Assembly (NCBI GenBank): GCA_963836405.1
Contig: CAWIJL010000002.1
Span: 124,001-188,000, forward strand
Length of the DNA: 64,000 nt
Origin: CAWIJJ01 sp963836405
GTDB lineage: Bacteria; Acidobacteriota; Terriglobia; Bryobacterales; Bryobacteraceae
Direction of reading: 5' to 3'
Of the stretch, positions 42,904-51,795 are shown piece after piece. The notes under the pieces were generated by a model, which was not told the DNA's origin, made no database searches, and worked only from the letters and a program-made list of their open reading frames with translations. Every line of letters starts with the position of its first letter. Position 1 is the first letter of the stretch. A program made the position numbers and the translations under genes.

Positions 42904-44128
42904 ATGCTAATCACTGAAATGAAACAACGAGGTGACATCGAAGCGGCATTGCAGAAGATCGTAGACTCCGGACAACTGGCGGGGGCGGCCGCTCTTGCCT
43001 GGCGCGACGGAGAAACCCGGACCGTCTGTGTGGGCTGGCGCGATATAGAAGCGCAACTGCCGGTGGAGCGGGACACCCTTTTCAGGATCGCCTCCATGAC
43101 GAAGCCAATCACTTCCGTGGCTGCACTCATGTTGGTCGAAGAAGGCCGGCTAGGACTGAGCGAGCCCATCGCCCGCTATGCTCCGGAGTTTTCAGACATG
43201 CGCGTCTTGCGGTCTCCCAACGGTCCTCTGAGCGAAACGGATCCGGCAGAACGCCCGATCACGTTCGAAGATTTGTTGACCCACCGGTCGGGGCTAACCT
43301 ATGGCGACTTTCATCGAGGCCCGATCGCCCAGGCATATCGCGAGGCGCTTGGCGGGGATATTGACAGCGACGTCGCGCCCGGCGATTGGATTCGAGGGCT
43401 GGCGAAGCTGCCGTTGATCGGCCAGCCCGGTGGTGCCATGCATTACGGCAGTTCGACCGACCTGCTGGGGCTGCTGATCGCAAGAATCGAAGGCGCGGCG
43501 CTTGGAGCACTGCTCAAGCGACGTATTTTCGATCCGCTGGGCATGAAGGACACGAGCTTCGTCGTCGCCCCAGAGAAGCGGGACCGGCGAGCGGCTGCGT
43601 ACGGCTTCGATGAAGAGGGCCGGCTAAAAGAGACGAATCGCCTGGAGCGGCGTCGTCGTCGAAGAACGGCCAGAAGACATGGCCTATGAATCCGGCGGCG
43701 CCGGGCTATGGTCCACGGTAGACGACTATCTCAAGTTTGCACGGCTATTCGTAGGTGACGGCAAAGTGGATGGCGTACGTCTCCTGTATCCGGAAACGCT
43801 CGCAAAGATGGTCACCAATCAGCTCACCGACAGCCAACGCGCGACCTCCGGATGGCTGGGCTGGAAACCCTTCGCGGCGGGTCGAGGATTTGGCCTGGGT
43901 GTTTCGGTAGTGCTGGAGACTGACAAGACGGACCTGATGCCCCGCGGAAGGGTGGGAACCGTCAGTTGGCCCGGGGCATTCGGCGGTTGGTGGCAAGCCG
44001 ATCCTGAAGAAGGTTCGGTGCTGGTCTTCCTGGCTCACAACATGGTGGACCCGGCGCAGATGGCCAAAGGGATCGGCCTTGGCGTGTGGGGCGCGATCGA
44101 GACATTTCATTCGATGGCGTGGGCGTAA
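42904..44128 (+). pseudogene. Serine beta-lactamase/esterase-like hydrolase, interrupted by a one-base frameshift
   Basis: The first frame (to about 43645) starts MLITEMKQRGDIEAALQKI and has LFRIASMTKPITSVAALMLV with the SxxK nucleophile and GGAMHYGSSTDLLGLLIARI at the second motif. An extra base near 43645-43650 shifts the frame. The other frame continues VVVEERPEDMAYESGGAGLW and STVDDYLKFARLFVGDG to GGWWQADPEEGSVLVFLAHN. Joined, it is a class C/EstB-type hydrolase of about 407 residues without signal peptide, so more likely an esterase than a secreted resistance enzyme. GAAGG precedes the ATG. Real mutation or assembly error cannot be separated here. Confidence 0.82.
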
Positions 44129-44193
44129 CGGCAGGTCCAGTGGCTGGATCCGGTTTTAAAGAAATGGAGCGAGATGGGTGCTAAGATTCGGCT

Positions 44194-45672
44194 GTGAAAG
44201 CGGTGGCCTGGCTGTTCTGCGCCGGCGCGCTTGCCGCGCAGACGGTCACGGTGACGGGCAGCGTCACGAACGCGATCACGCATGAGCCGGTCGGGGCGGT
44301 TTCGGTGGTCCTGTTGTCCACCGGCCCCTCGTCGGGCGCCAACAGCGACGCGTCGGGCAGGTTTCGCATTCCGAAGGTGAAGGCCGGACGATACCGGGTG
44401 TTTGCGTCGCGGCTAGGGTTCGAGATGGCGGAAAGGGAGCTCCGCATCGAAGAGGGCGGCGACCCGCCGGCTTTCGAACTGGCGATGAGGCCCTGGCCGG
44501 GGCTGCGGGGGCGGGTCCTCGACGCGGAGCGGCAGCCGGCGGCGCGGGTGCGGGTTCGGGCGAACGACCCGGAGAACGCTCCAGGTGTGGTCTACGAAGT
44601 CACAACCGATGCGGCGGGCCGTTTCGCTTTCGAGCGCATGCGGCCGGGGCAGTATCTTTTAGTGGCCTTGCCGCCGGCGGGCGGGAACGAGGCGCGGCCG
44701 ACGGAAGTCGCGCCGACCTGGTTCCCCGGCATGACGGACCGGCGCGACGCGCCGGCGGTGCCGGTTGCGGCGGGTGACGACCTTTCCGGCTTCGAGATCG
44801 TCCTGCGCGCGGTACCGGTCTTCCACCTCTCCGGGAGGGTGGTGGACGAGCGCGGAGACCCGGCGGCCGGGGCGACGGTGGAGACCGGCCTGGCGGCGCG
44901 GAAAGCAACGGTGCGCGAGGACGGAACCTTCGACCTGGAGCGGGTGCGGCCGGGCGAGGGGACTCTGCGGGCCGTGTGGCATCGCGGCGAGGTGGAATTG
45001 CGCGGATTCGCGACTGTGGCGGTGGGCGGACACGATGTGGAGGACCTTGCGGTGCGGGTGGCGCCGCCGGTTGCCGTCTCGGGCGAGATCGAACTCAACG
45101 GGCAGCCGGGACACGAATGCGAGGGCAAGGCGGTCCTGGCGCCAGTGGATGGACTGGGAGAGAGGGCCGATGCCGAATTCAGCGGGAGCGGCATCCGGTT
45201 CGAGCGCGTCTATCCGGGGCGATACCGGCTGATCGTGGAGCCGGGATGGAAGTGGGGGCGGCACTACCTGGACTCGGTGCGGCTGGGCGAACGGGACATC
45301 ACGCTGGATGAACTCGCGGTCGTACCCGGAATGACGCCGTTTCGGGTGGCGCTGAGAACGGGCGGTGGACGCGTGCGGGGTACGGTGGAGAACGGGGCCG
45401 AGGGGCTTGTGGTGCTGATGCCCCAGGAGGAACGGCTGCGGTTCCGGCCATTTATCGTGGTTTCAGCCATCGAGGGCGGGACTTTCGCTCTCGATAACGT
45501 ACGGCCGGGAGACTACTACGCATTCGCGTTGCGAGGCAGCTTCAATTCCGAAGGGATGCACAATCCCGCGTACGCGCGGGCTTTTCTTGAAGGCGCGAAG
45601 ACCGTGCGCCTGGAGCGAAACAGTACCGTAACATTGACGCTTGTATACGCGAAGGCGGATCTATTCCAATGA
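44194..45672 (+). CDS. Secreted protein with repeated carboxypeptidase-regulatory-like domains
   Basis: GTG 44194 gives signal peptide KAVAWLFCAGALAAQ and about 475 mature residues made of repeated beta-sandwich units. Each shows the G-x-V ... G-x-F-x-x-x-x-x-x-PG-x-Y pattern: VTGSVTNAITHEPVGAVSVV, GLRGRVLDAERQPAARVRVR, HLSGRVVDERGDPAAGATVE and VSGEIELNGQ, with RFRIPKVKAGRYRVFASRL-like turns. Such CarboxypepD_reg repeats are abundant in Acidobacteria surface proteins and TonB receptors. No barrel or catalytic domain follows, so it probably binds or scaffolds. Confidence 0.75.
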   Translation: MKAVAWLFCAGALAAQTVTVTGSVTNAITHEPVGAVSVVLLSTGPSSGANSDASGRFRIPKVKAGRYRVFASRLGFEMAERELRIEEGGDPPAFELAMRPWPGLRGRVLDAERQPAARVRVRANDPENAPGVVYEVTTDAAGRFAFERMRPGQYLLVALPPAGGNEARPTEVAPTWFPGMTDRRDAPAVPVAAGDDLSGFEIVLRAVPVFHLSGRVVDERGDPAAGATVETGLAARKATVREDGTFDLERVRPGEGTLRAVWHRGEVELRGFATVAVGGHDVEDLAVRVAPPVAVSGEIELNGQPGHECEGKAVLAPVDGLGERADAEFSGSGIRFERVYPGRYRLIVEPGWKWGRHYLDSVRLGERDITLDELAVVPGMTPFRVALRTGGGRVRGTVENGAEGLVVLMPQEERLRFRPFIVVSAIEGGTFALDNVRPGDYYAFALRGSFNSEGMHNPAYARAFLEGAKTVRLERNSTVTLTLVYAKADLFQ

Positions 45673-45707
45673 CTTGGGCTCGCCATTCGTGCAATGGGAC
45701 GTTCGTT

Positions 45708-45736
45708 TTTTCCATTCGAAAATAAACGTGTATAAT
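45708..45736 (+). promoter_or_regulatory. Promoter of the VOC-domain gene
   Basis: A perfect -10 box TATAAT lies at 45731-45736, seven bases before ATG 45743. A weak -35 (TTTTCC) is 17 bases upstream. The local sequence is unusually AT-rich. Transcription would start at or beside the ATG, so the message is probably leaderless. Confidence 0.5.
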
Positions 45737-45742
45737 CCACAA

Positions 45743-46258
45743 ATGCAACGAATGCCCTGGAGCTCACTCGCGCTCGGCTTGCTGTTGCTCATCTCGGTCT
45801 ACTCAACAGGAGGACAGGAAGTGCAAACTCCGCAACCTGAACAGTCGAAGGCGCCTGTCAAAATGGAGCAGCGCGGGCGCATCCTTGGAATCGGCGGTGT
45901 CTTTTTCAAATCCGCCAATCGCGATCAGATGCGGGAATGGTATTCGAAGCATCTCGGACTCGCGGACAAGGGCCATGGCGTGATGCTTCCGTGGCGAGAA
46001 CACGACGACCCACAAAAAGAACACGTCACCGTTTGGACCATTTTTCCGAGCTCGTCCGACTATTTCAATCCCAGCCAGGCACCGTTCATGATCAACTACA
46101 TCGTGGACGATATGGATGCTTTGCTCGACCGCTTAAAAGAAGAGGGAGTCAAGATCGACCCCAAACGAATGGATGAATCTTACGGTCGCTTTGCCTGGAT
46201 CTATGACGCGGATGGGAATAAGATAGAGCTCTGGCAGCCCCTGCCGGCAAAGCCCTAA
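45743..46258 (+). CDS. Exported VOC-family (glyoxalase/dioxygenase fold) protein
   Basis: ATG 45743 gives 171 residues: a signal sequence (SSLALGLLLLISVYSTGGQ) followed by a single VOC domain. VOC features are RILGIGGVFFKSANRDQMRE, WYSKHLGLADKGHGV and RFAWIYDADGNKIELWQP with the metal-side Glu. Most VOC proteins are cytosolic; a signal peptide is less usual. Substrate unknown. The frame extends upstream to 45641 but that part overlaps the promoter. Confidence 0.78.
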   Translation: MQRMPWSSLALGLLLLISVYSTGGQEVQTPQPEQSKAPVKMEQRGRILGIGGVFFKSANRDQMREWYSKHLGLADKGHGVMLPWREHDDPQKEHVTVWTIFPSSSDYFNPSQAPFMINYIVDDMDALLDRLKEEGVKIDPKRMDESYGRFAWIYDADGNKIELWQPLPAKP

Positions 46259-46329
46259 AGGGGAACAAGCCGGCATCACGGCAGGACGTTCCACGGGAGT
46301 AAGTTGCAGTCTCGGGTCGACGTCCCCGG

Positions 46330-46641
46330 CTAAAACTTTCCATTCACAATTGGATCCCGGTAATACTCTTCCCACGACCAGCGCCCTGTGCGGGAACGAT
46401 CTTCGATGCAGGTCTTACCGGCGCTGCCCAACATCCGACTTCCGCAAGCAGCCGGGGACTTTAGCCAAGCCCACTGAGTGTCGAAGTATTGAAGCGCGGC
46501 GTCCTGGCGTTGGCGGGTGAGAGGACCTGCAAGATAGGCGTCCCGATTGGCGTCGAGAAGCGGTTCCAGCGTATCGACGATGTCGGTAACCGTGTAATTG
46601 GAATACCATGCGGAGAGCAGCAGCAACAGAACGGATTTCAT
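46330..46641 (-). CDS. Small secreted protein of unknown function
   Basis: 103 residues with signal peptide KSVLLLLLSAWYSN. The mature part contains IVDTLEPLLDANRDAYLAGP, a conserved-looking RQRQDAALQYFDTQWAW and two cysteines (PAACGSRML, KTCIEDRSRTG) that may form a disulfide. CAGGAG lies nine bases before the ATG, supporting translation. No family recognised. Confidence 0.6.
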   Translation of the reverse strand: MKSVLLLLLSAWYSNYTVTDIVDTLEPLLDANRDAYLAGPLTRQRQDAALQYFDTQWAWLKSPAACGSRMLGSAGKTCIEDRSRTGRWSWEEYYRDPIVNGKF

Positions 46642-46867
46642 TCCGGTTCGCTCCTGAAAGAGATGTGGTCCGATGAGTCAACCACTTCTCGTCCGCACAA
46701 CCGCAAGCCGGGGGCATGACCAACGATGCGCCGTAAGTATAGCACCATTAGCCGGTCATGCGACAACAAGTCTGTGCCGCCGGTACGTAGTACTGCAATC
46801 GGCGAAGGACCCACCTGCCGACTGATGCGTCGGGTTGAGTGAACAGGTTGCCTGTGAAGTGAAGGCT

Positions 46868-47161
46868 TTACGCCTTCGTCTTCTTCGGCGGAACGATGGC
46901 GTCCTTCGCAGCTTTGGCGACCCTGAATTTGACAACCTTCTTCGCGGCGATCTTGATTGTTTCGCCGGTCGCCGGATTGCGGCCCATCCTGGCCTTGCGG
47001 TCCTGCTTGACCAGCCGGCCAATTCCGGGCAGCACGAACACGCCGTTTTTCTTGACCTCGCTTATGGCCGTCTGACCGAGGCGATCCATCATTGCCTTGG
47101 CGGTCTTCTTCGGAATCTCGCACTTATCTGCCAGCGCCTGGACGATCTGCGTTTGCGTCAT
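46868..47161 (-). CDS. hup: HU-family DNA-binding protein
   Basis: HU bends and compacts DNA as a dimer. The 97-residue protein starts MTQTQIVQALADKCEIPKKT and has the beta-arm region VFVLPGIGRLVKQDRKARMG followed by RNPATGETIKIAAKKVVKFR, the diagnostic arm tip RNPxTG. The C-terminus is lysine-rich. A GGGAG site lies upstream. It is monocistronic. Confidence 0.93.
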   Translation of the reverse strand: MTQTQIVQALADKCEIPKKTAKAMMDRLGQTAISEVKKNGVFVLPGIGRLVKQDRKARMGRNPATGETIKIAAKKVVKFRVAKAAKDAIVPPKKTKA

Positions 47162-47271
47162 TCTTGTTTCTCCCGTGACGGCCTTCTGCCGTTAAACTGA
47201 TCGTATACCAAAACACGAAGCAACGGGAATGTTTTGATAGTCGCGATCTGCGTTGGTTTAGTTGCTTTCCG

Positions 47272-47300
47272 CGTCGATCGTCGGGCGGCGGTCGTACAAT
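47272..47300 (+). promoter_or_regulatory. Promoter of the small gene at 47305
   Basis: TTGCTT (47272-47277) and TACAAT (47295-47300) are 17 bases apart. The following ATGATG at 47305-47310 lies at the expected transcription start, so this too would be a leaderless message. Confidence 0.45.
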
Positions 47301-47304
47301 CGGT

Positions 47305-47601
47305 ATGATGGATGCGAGTTCGAGAGACAAGCTGAAGAGCATTTTGGAGTGGCTGGCCGGCACGGATGAAGCCGAATGGGAGCGCCAGATCGAATCTGGT
47401 GAGGAGTGCCGGTCGGAAATGGAACGTATGGCCCGCCCTGTTTACGGCAGGACCAGGAGATCGCAGGGACCGGAACGCAACCCAGACACTCCGAAGCTGA
47501 ACCGGGCGATTCCGCATGTCCGGGCGATGCTCACAGCCATGCGGAGCCGGAATCGGGCAGCGGCATTGGAGCATGGGAAGGCGGCGCTGGCCGCGATGTG
47601 A
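47305..47601 (+). CDS. Small protein of unknown function
   Basis: 98 residues beginning MMDASSRDKLKSILEWLAGT, acidic in the first half (ETDEAEWERQIESGEE-like helix) and basic in the second (RAMLTAMRSRNRAAALEHGK). Translation support comes from a promoter spaced directly before the ATG; there is no ribosome binding site. No family recognised. The two-methionine start leaves 47308 as an alternative. Confidence 0.45.
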   Translation: MMDASSRDKLKSILEWLAGTDEAEWERQIESGEECRSEMERMARPVYGRTRRSQGPERNPDTPKLNRAIPHVRAMLTAMRSRNRAAALEHGKAALAAM

Positions 47602-47618
47602 CCGGCTTCCTTCGATTT

Positions 47619-47792
47619 TCAGCGATCCGATAATCGGAGACGGATAATCTCGCTACCACTGCAACGAGGACACCGGCCACTCCCAAGGCATGACGGGCAC
47701 TTGTCCCGGTCTGAACTGAGGTCAACGTTTATGCCGCTGCCGAAGCACTTGGGACAATCACCGGTTCCACCGCATTCAGGGCATTTGCTCAT
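47619..47792 (-). CDS. 57-residue zinc-finger microprotein (DnaJ central-domain-like)
   Basis: A short minus-strand frame from ATG 47792 to TGA 47619 reads MSKCPECGGTGDCPKCFGSG, then a short linker (INVDLSSDRD), then KCPSCLGSGRCPRCSGS. It holds four CxxC units, mostly followed by GxG, as in the cysteine-rich zinc domain of DnaJ, but with no J domain. Eight cysteines should bind two zinc ions. The spacing is too regular to be chance. It overlaps no other gene. No strong ribosome site is visible. Confidence 0.75.
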   Translation of the reverse strand: MSKCPECGGTGDCPKCFGSGINVDLSSDRDKCPSCLGSGRCPRCSGSEIIRLRLSDR

Positions 47793-47836
47793 ACGTTACC
47801 GGCTCATTCTGCTTGGGGCCGCGATTTCCTCAGCGG

Positions 47837-48469
47837 TCAGAACCAATAGCTGACACCGATGGTGGGGGTGAACTGCTGGAACAGGCCGCGGTCGGTGGCG
47901 CCCTCGGCGGGAGCGAAGACGGCGCGCGGGAAGGGCGAGATGTAGTCGTGGAAGTCGGCGCGCAGGAGCATGTGGTCGAGGAGGCGGTATTTCACGCCGA
48001 AGCCGAGACTGGTGACGAACTTCCACTGGTTCTGGCGCATGAGGGTGGCGAACTGGCTGAGGGACTGGTCGGAGGGTTCGGGTCCGGTGGTGCGGTAGTA
48101 TTTCGCGCCGGCTCCGACCGCGACGTAGGGCCGGAGGCGGTGGGTGGGATCGTAGACATGAACCAGCAGATCATAAACGAGGGTGTGGGACTGGCCCTGA
48201 ATCTGCACCTTTTGACCGCTGCCCGACAGGAAGGGATCGCCGTCCTGGTAAAGGTAGCGGATTTCGCCGGCGAAGTGTTCGTATAGATCCTCACCGACGA
48301 CTGCGCCGGCGACGAAGCGGTTGCCGATGCCGGCCTCGGCCTGCGCGCCGGCTCCGTTAACCCGCACATTGCGGTTCCAACCGTATCCGATTACGCCGCC
48401 GAATTCCCATTGGCCCTGCGCGAAGCAGGCGGCCGAGCACACGAGTCCCACCAGTAGTTTGTACTTCAC
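47837..48469 (-). CDS. Outer-membrane beta-barrel protein
   Basis: GTG 48469 gives signal peptide KYKLLVGLVCSAACFAQ and about 193 mature residues. Alternating strands include WEFGGVIGYGWNRNV, FAGEIRYLYQDGDPFLSG, LRPYVAVGAGAKYYRTTGPE and LLRADFHDYISPFPRAVFAP, and the chain ends in SYWF with a terminal phenylalanine, the outer-membrane insertion signal. It resembles OmpW/OmpX-type eight-strand barrels. The frame runs back to 48505 without support. Confidence 0.78.
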   Translation of the reverse strand: MKYKLLVGLVCSAACFAQGQWEFGGVIGYGWNRNVRVNGAGAQAEAGIGNRFVAGAVVGEDLYEHFAGEIRYLYQDGDPFLSGSGQKVQIQGQSHTLVYDLLVHVYDPTHRLRPYVAVGAGAKYYRTTGPEPSDQSLSQFATLMRQNQWKFVTSLGFGVKYRLLDHMLLRADFHDYISPFPRAVFAPAEGATDRGLFQQFTPTIGVSYWF

Positions 48470-48511
48470 ACTTGCAGTAGACACCACTTCCGGGGGATGC
48501 CGCAATCGGCG

Positions 48512-49411
48512 TCAGGCGGGCTCGGGGTGAACCGTAACATCGGCGCGGGGGACGGACTGCCGGATGGCGGTTTCGATGGTTTCGGTCAACTCGTGGGCCT
48601 GGGCGAGGGTCTGATTTCCGTCCACGAGGACGTGCAGGTCGATGAAGAGGACGGCGCCGGAGTAGCGGGTGCGGACGCTGTGGCAGTTCTGCACGCCGGG
48701 GACGGCTTCGACGATCTGAACGATGTCGCGCTCCATGCCGGGGGGCGCGGTGTCGAGCAGCGCTTCGACGGTGCGGCGGCCGAGCTGGAGGCTGACCCAG
48801 ACGACGACGGCGGAGACGCCGAGTGCGGCGATGGCGTCGGCGTTACGCAGGAAGGCGAGAGATGGGAACCACTCACCGGTTTTGACGGCGAAGAGGCCGG
48901 CGATGACGACGGCGGAGCTCCAGATGTCGGTTTCAAAGTGCAGGGCATCGGCTTCGAGGGCCTGGCTGTGATAGCGTTTGGCGGCACGCGCGAGCACGCG
49001 TGAGCGGGAGACATCGACGCCGATGGAGGTGAACATGACAACGAAAGACCAGGCGGTGACCTGGACCTCCTGGTTGTGGAAGATCAGGCGGTGGACGGCC
49101 TCCCGCACGATCCAGCCGCAGGTGACCAGGAGGAGCAGGGTCTCGATCATGGCGGAAAGGTTTTCGACCTTGCCGTGGCCGTAGTGATGGCTGCTGTCCG
49201 GGGGACGCCCGGCGATGCGGATGGCGACCCAGGTGACGCCGGCGGCCACCAGGTCGAGCCCGGAGTGGGCGGCCTCGGCGAGGATTCCGAGGCTGCCGGT
49301 GGCAGTGCCGACGACGATTTTAAAAGTTGTCAGCCCGATGGCGGCGAGCAGGGAAGTCAGCGCGGCGGATCGCTTTTCGCGCTCCTCGCTAAGCGATACG
49401 GAATGCATCAC
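48512..49411 (-). CDS. Cation diffusion facilitator (CDF) efflux transporter
   Basis: A 299-residue exporter of divalent metals (Zn, Fe, Mn or Co) in exchange for protons. Membrane segment 2 carries EAAHSGLDLVAAGVTWVAI with the first metal-site residues, segment 5 EADALHFETDIWSSAVVIAG with HFETD. The cytosolic C-terminal dimerisation domain follows (VEAVPGVQNCHSVRTRYSGA, LFIDLHVLVDGNQTLAQAHE). The family is clear but the metal cannot be told. It is separated from the spt gene by 24 bases on the same strand. Confidence 0.92.
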   Translation of the reverse strand: MMHSVSLSEEREKRSAALTSLLAAIGLTTFKIVVGTATGSLGILAEAAHSGLDLVAAGVTWVAIRIAGRPPDSSHHYGHGKVENLSAMIETLLLLVTCGWIVREAVHRLIFHNQEVQVTAWSFVVMFTSIGVDVSRSRVLARAAKRYHSQALEADALHFETDIWSSAVVIAGLFAVKTGEWFPSLAFLRNADAIAALGVSAVVVWVSLQLGRRTVEALLDTAPPGMERDIVQIVEAVPGVQNCHSVRTRYSGAVLFIDLHVLVDGNQTLAQAHELTETIETAIRQSVPRADVTVHPEPA

Positions 49412-49435
49412 CCGCCCTCAGGCTAACATGGCCGG

Positions 49436-50689
49436 CTAACGCTCGATGCCGAGCTTGGCGGAAACTTGGACCAGCGCGGTGATCAGGCGGTCCACATGTT
49501 CCTCGGTGTGGGCGGCGGTGATGGAGATGCGGAGCAGGTTCTGGGCGGCGGCGGGGCGGAGAACCGGATTGATATAGATACCCTCCTCGAGTAGCGTTTT
49601 GCAGAGGCGGCAGAGGTCGAGCTCGTGCTCAATGACCACGGGGACGATGGGTGTTTCGCCGGGCAGCACATTGAAACCGCGGGCGCGCAACTCGTCGCGC
49701 AACACGGAGGAGACGCGCTGGAGGCGATGGCGGCGCTCGGGCTCCTTCTGCATGATATGGAGAGCGGCGGAGACGGCGGCCACGGAGCCCGCGGGAAGGC
49801 TGGCGGAGAAGACGAAGGGCCGCGCGGTATGTTTCAGGTAGTCGACGACGGCCTTTTCGGCGGCGATGAAGCCGCCCACCGACGCCAGCGATTTGCTGAA
49901 AGTGCCCATGACGATGTCGATATCGTCGAGGACGCCGAGGTGTTCGGCGGCGCCGGCGCCGGTGGGTCCGAGGACGCCGATGCCGTGGGCTTCGTCCACG
50001 TAGACGCGCGCACCGTAGGGCTTGGAAAGGGCGAGGATGCCGCGCAGGTCGGCGATGTCGCCTTCCATGCTGAACACGCCCTCGGAGACGACCAGGATGC
50101 GGTCTTCGGGCGGGCAGTTTTCCAGGCAGCGCTCGAAGTGCTCCATATCGTTATGGCGGAAGCGCATGGTGCGCGCGGGAGAGCGCAGGGCGCCTTCCAC
50201 CAGGCTGGCATGGAGGTTGTGGTCGCAGATCATGACGTCGCCCTTTTCGGTGAGGGCCGAAAGGGTGGCGTAGTTGGCCTGAAAGCCGGTACCGAATATG
50301 ATTGCGGCATCCTTGCGGACGAATGCGGCCAACTCGGCTTCGAGCTTGACGTGGAGGTCCAGGGTACCGTTGAGGAGGCGGGAACCGCTGCATCCGCTCC
50401 CGTATTTGCGGGTGGCCTGGGCGGAGGATTCCTTGACCTTGGGATGAGTGATGAGGTCCAGGTAATCGTTGGACCCGAACATCAGGACCTTCCGTTTGCC
50501 CATGCGGATTTCGCCTGGGCCACAGCCTTCCCGATCGCCGAAGACCTCGAAATACATGTACAGACCGGCTGCCTGTAAATCACTGGGACGAGTGAAATTG
50601 CGGCATTTTTCGAACAGGTCGTTCGAAGCGTAACCCTTCTTGATTCCTGTGATTTCGCTACTGGGAACGCGCATGGTCGTCAGTTCCAT
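49436..50689 (-). CDS. spt: Serine palmitoyltransferase-like PLP enzyme
   Basis: An alpha-oxoamine synthase (BioF/KBL/SPT family) of 417 residues. MYFEVFGDREGCG and KVLMFGSNDYLDLITHPKVK resemble bacterial SPT N-termini more than BioF. EGVFSMEGDIADL, VYVDEAHGIGVLGPTGAGAA (Asp to PLP nitrogen) and MGTFSKSLASVGGFIAAEKA (PLP lysine) are visible. SPT condenses serine with an acyl thioester to 3-ketosphinganine. Overlap of ten bases with a bCerS-like gene and the PAP2 and CerR-like genes upstream support the SPT reading over biotin synthesis; no bio genes are near. Confidence 0.85.
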   Translation of the reverse strand: MELTTMRVPSSEITGIKKGYASNDLFEKCRNFTRPSDLQAAGLYMYFEVFGDREGCGPGEIRMGKRKVLMFGSNDYLDLITHPKVKESSAQATRKYGSGCSGSRLLNGTLDLHVKLEAELAAFVRKDAAIIFGTGFQANYATLSALTEKGDVMICDHNLHASLVEGALRSPARTMRFRHNDMEHFERCLENCPPEDRILVVSEGVFSMEGDIADLRGILALSKPYGARVYVDEAHGIGVLGPTGAGAAEHLGVLDDIDIVMGTFSKSLASVGGFIAAEKAVVDYLKHTARPFVFSASLPAGSVAAVSAALHIMQKEPERRHRLQRVSSVLRDELRARGFNVLPGETPIVPVVIEHELDLCRLCKTLLEEGIYINPVLRPAAAQNLLRISITAAHTEEHVDRLITALVQVSAKLGIER

Positions 50690-51795
50690 TCATAGATTCT
50701 GTAGTTTTTGTACCGCTGTGCGCCCATTACTTTGATGGAGCGATTCATCAATACGTTATCTTCCAGGACCCACGACATCTCGCAATCGCCAAAGCCCAGC
50801 CTGCGGGCATTTCGAACCAGGGTGGCATAGAACACGGCCCCCACGCCGGAAGCGCGGTATTCTTCGACCACGCCTAATGCCAACACCCTTACACGTCTTA
50901 TCAATCGTTGATAGTACAGGATTTTCAGCAATCCCGTGGGAAATAGTCTGCCCTCGGCGGGCTTCAGCGCCTGGTTAATATCGGGGAGGGCCAGGGCGAA
51001 CCCGACCACCCGGCCGGCGACCTCGCCGATGAGCACCAGATCGGGCTTCAGGATCTGTCTCATCTCCTTGGCCATGAGAAAAAACTCCTCGCGGGACATG
51101 GGGATGAAGCCCCAGTTCCGGCTCCAGGCGCGGCCGTAGACGTCCCAGACGCGCTCGACGTCCGCGGCGAAATTTTTGAGATCGATGGGACGGACCACGA
51201 GGGAGTGTTTCGACTGAATTTTTTCCGCGATCCTGCCGATCCTCTCAATGTCTATGGTATGTGCGTTACCGAAGTAAGCGACCAGGTCCTTGGCCTTGCG
51301 CAGCCCCGAGTTTTCGACCAGCGCCGCGTAGTACGGCGGGTTGTAGGGCATCATGACCATGGGCGGACTGTCAAAACCTTCGACGAGGAGGCCGCACTCA
51401 TAGTTAGTGGAAGGATTCACGGGACCGCGGAGGAAGGCGGCGCCGCGGGTTTCCGTCCATTGGCGGGCGCGGGTGAGCAGGGCGGCGGAGACGGCGGGGT
51501 CGTCCACCGATTCGAAGAACCCGAAAAACCCCGCATTTTCTTCGTGGACGCGGTTGTGGGCGCGGTCGATGATGGCGGCGATGCGGCCCACGATCTCGCC
51601 ATTGCGGCGGGCGAGGAAGAACTCGGCCTCGGCGTTGCGGTAGAAGGGGTGTTTTTCGCGGTCGAGCAGTTCGCGGACGGCCATGCGCAAAGGGGGCACC
51701 CAGTTGGAGTTACCGCGGTAAAGCCGGTAGGGGAGTTCGAGGAAGGCGGTGAGCCCGCGTTTTCCGCTTATCGCTTCGACTTCAACGTTTTGCAA
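50680..51795 (-). CDS. bCerS-like (bacterial ceramide synthase) GNAT-fold acyltransferase
   Basis: 371 residues from TTG 51795 (LQNVEVEAISGKRGLTAFLE), with AAGGGG nine bases upstream. Blocks include YRLYRGNSNWVPPLRMAVRE, NGEIVGRIAAIIDRAHNRVH, GFFGFFESVDDPAVSAALLT, LRGPVNPSTNYECGLLVEGF and LALGVVEEYRASGVGAVFYA. This is the pattern of the double-GNAT protein family to which Caulobacter bacterial ceramide synthase belongs. That enzyme N-acylates a sphingoid base. It lies between SPT-like and PAP2 genes, with overlaps at both ends. The match is from memory, not a search. Confidence 0.72.
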   Translation of the reverse strand: MQNVEVEAISGKRGLTAFLELPYRLYRGNSNWVPPLRMAVRELLDREKHPFYRNAEAEFFLARRNGEIVGRIAAIIDRAHNRVHEENAGFFGFFESVDDPAVSAALLTRARQWTETRGAAFLRGPVNPSTNYECGLLVEGFDSPPMVMMPYNPPYYAALVENSGLRKAKDLVAYFGNAHTIDIERIGRIAEKIQSKHSLVVRPIDLKNFAADVERVWDVYGRAWSRNWGFIPMSREEFFLMAKEMRQILKPDLVLIGEVAGRVVGFALALPDINQALKPAEGRLFPTGLLKILYYQRLIRRVRVLALGVVEEYRASGVGAVFYATLVRNARRLGFGDCEMSWVLEDNVLMNRSIKVMGAQRYKNYRIYEWN

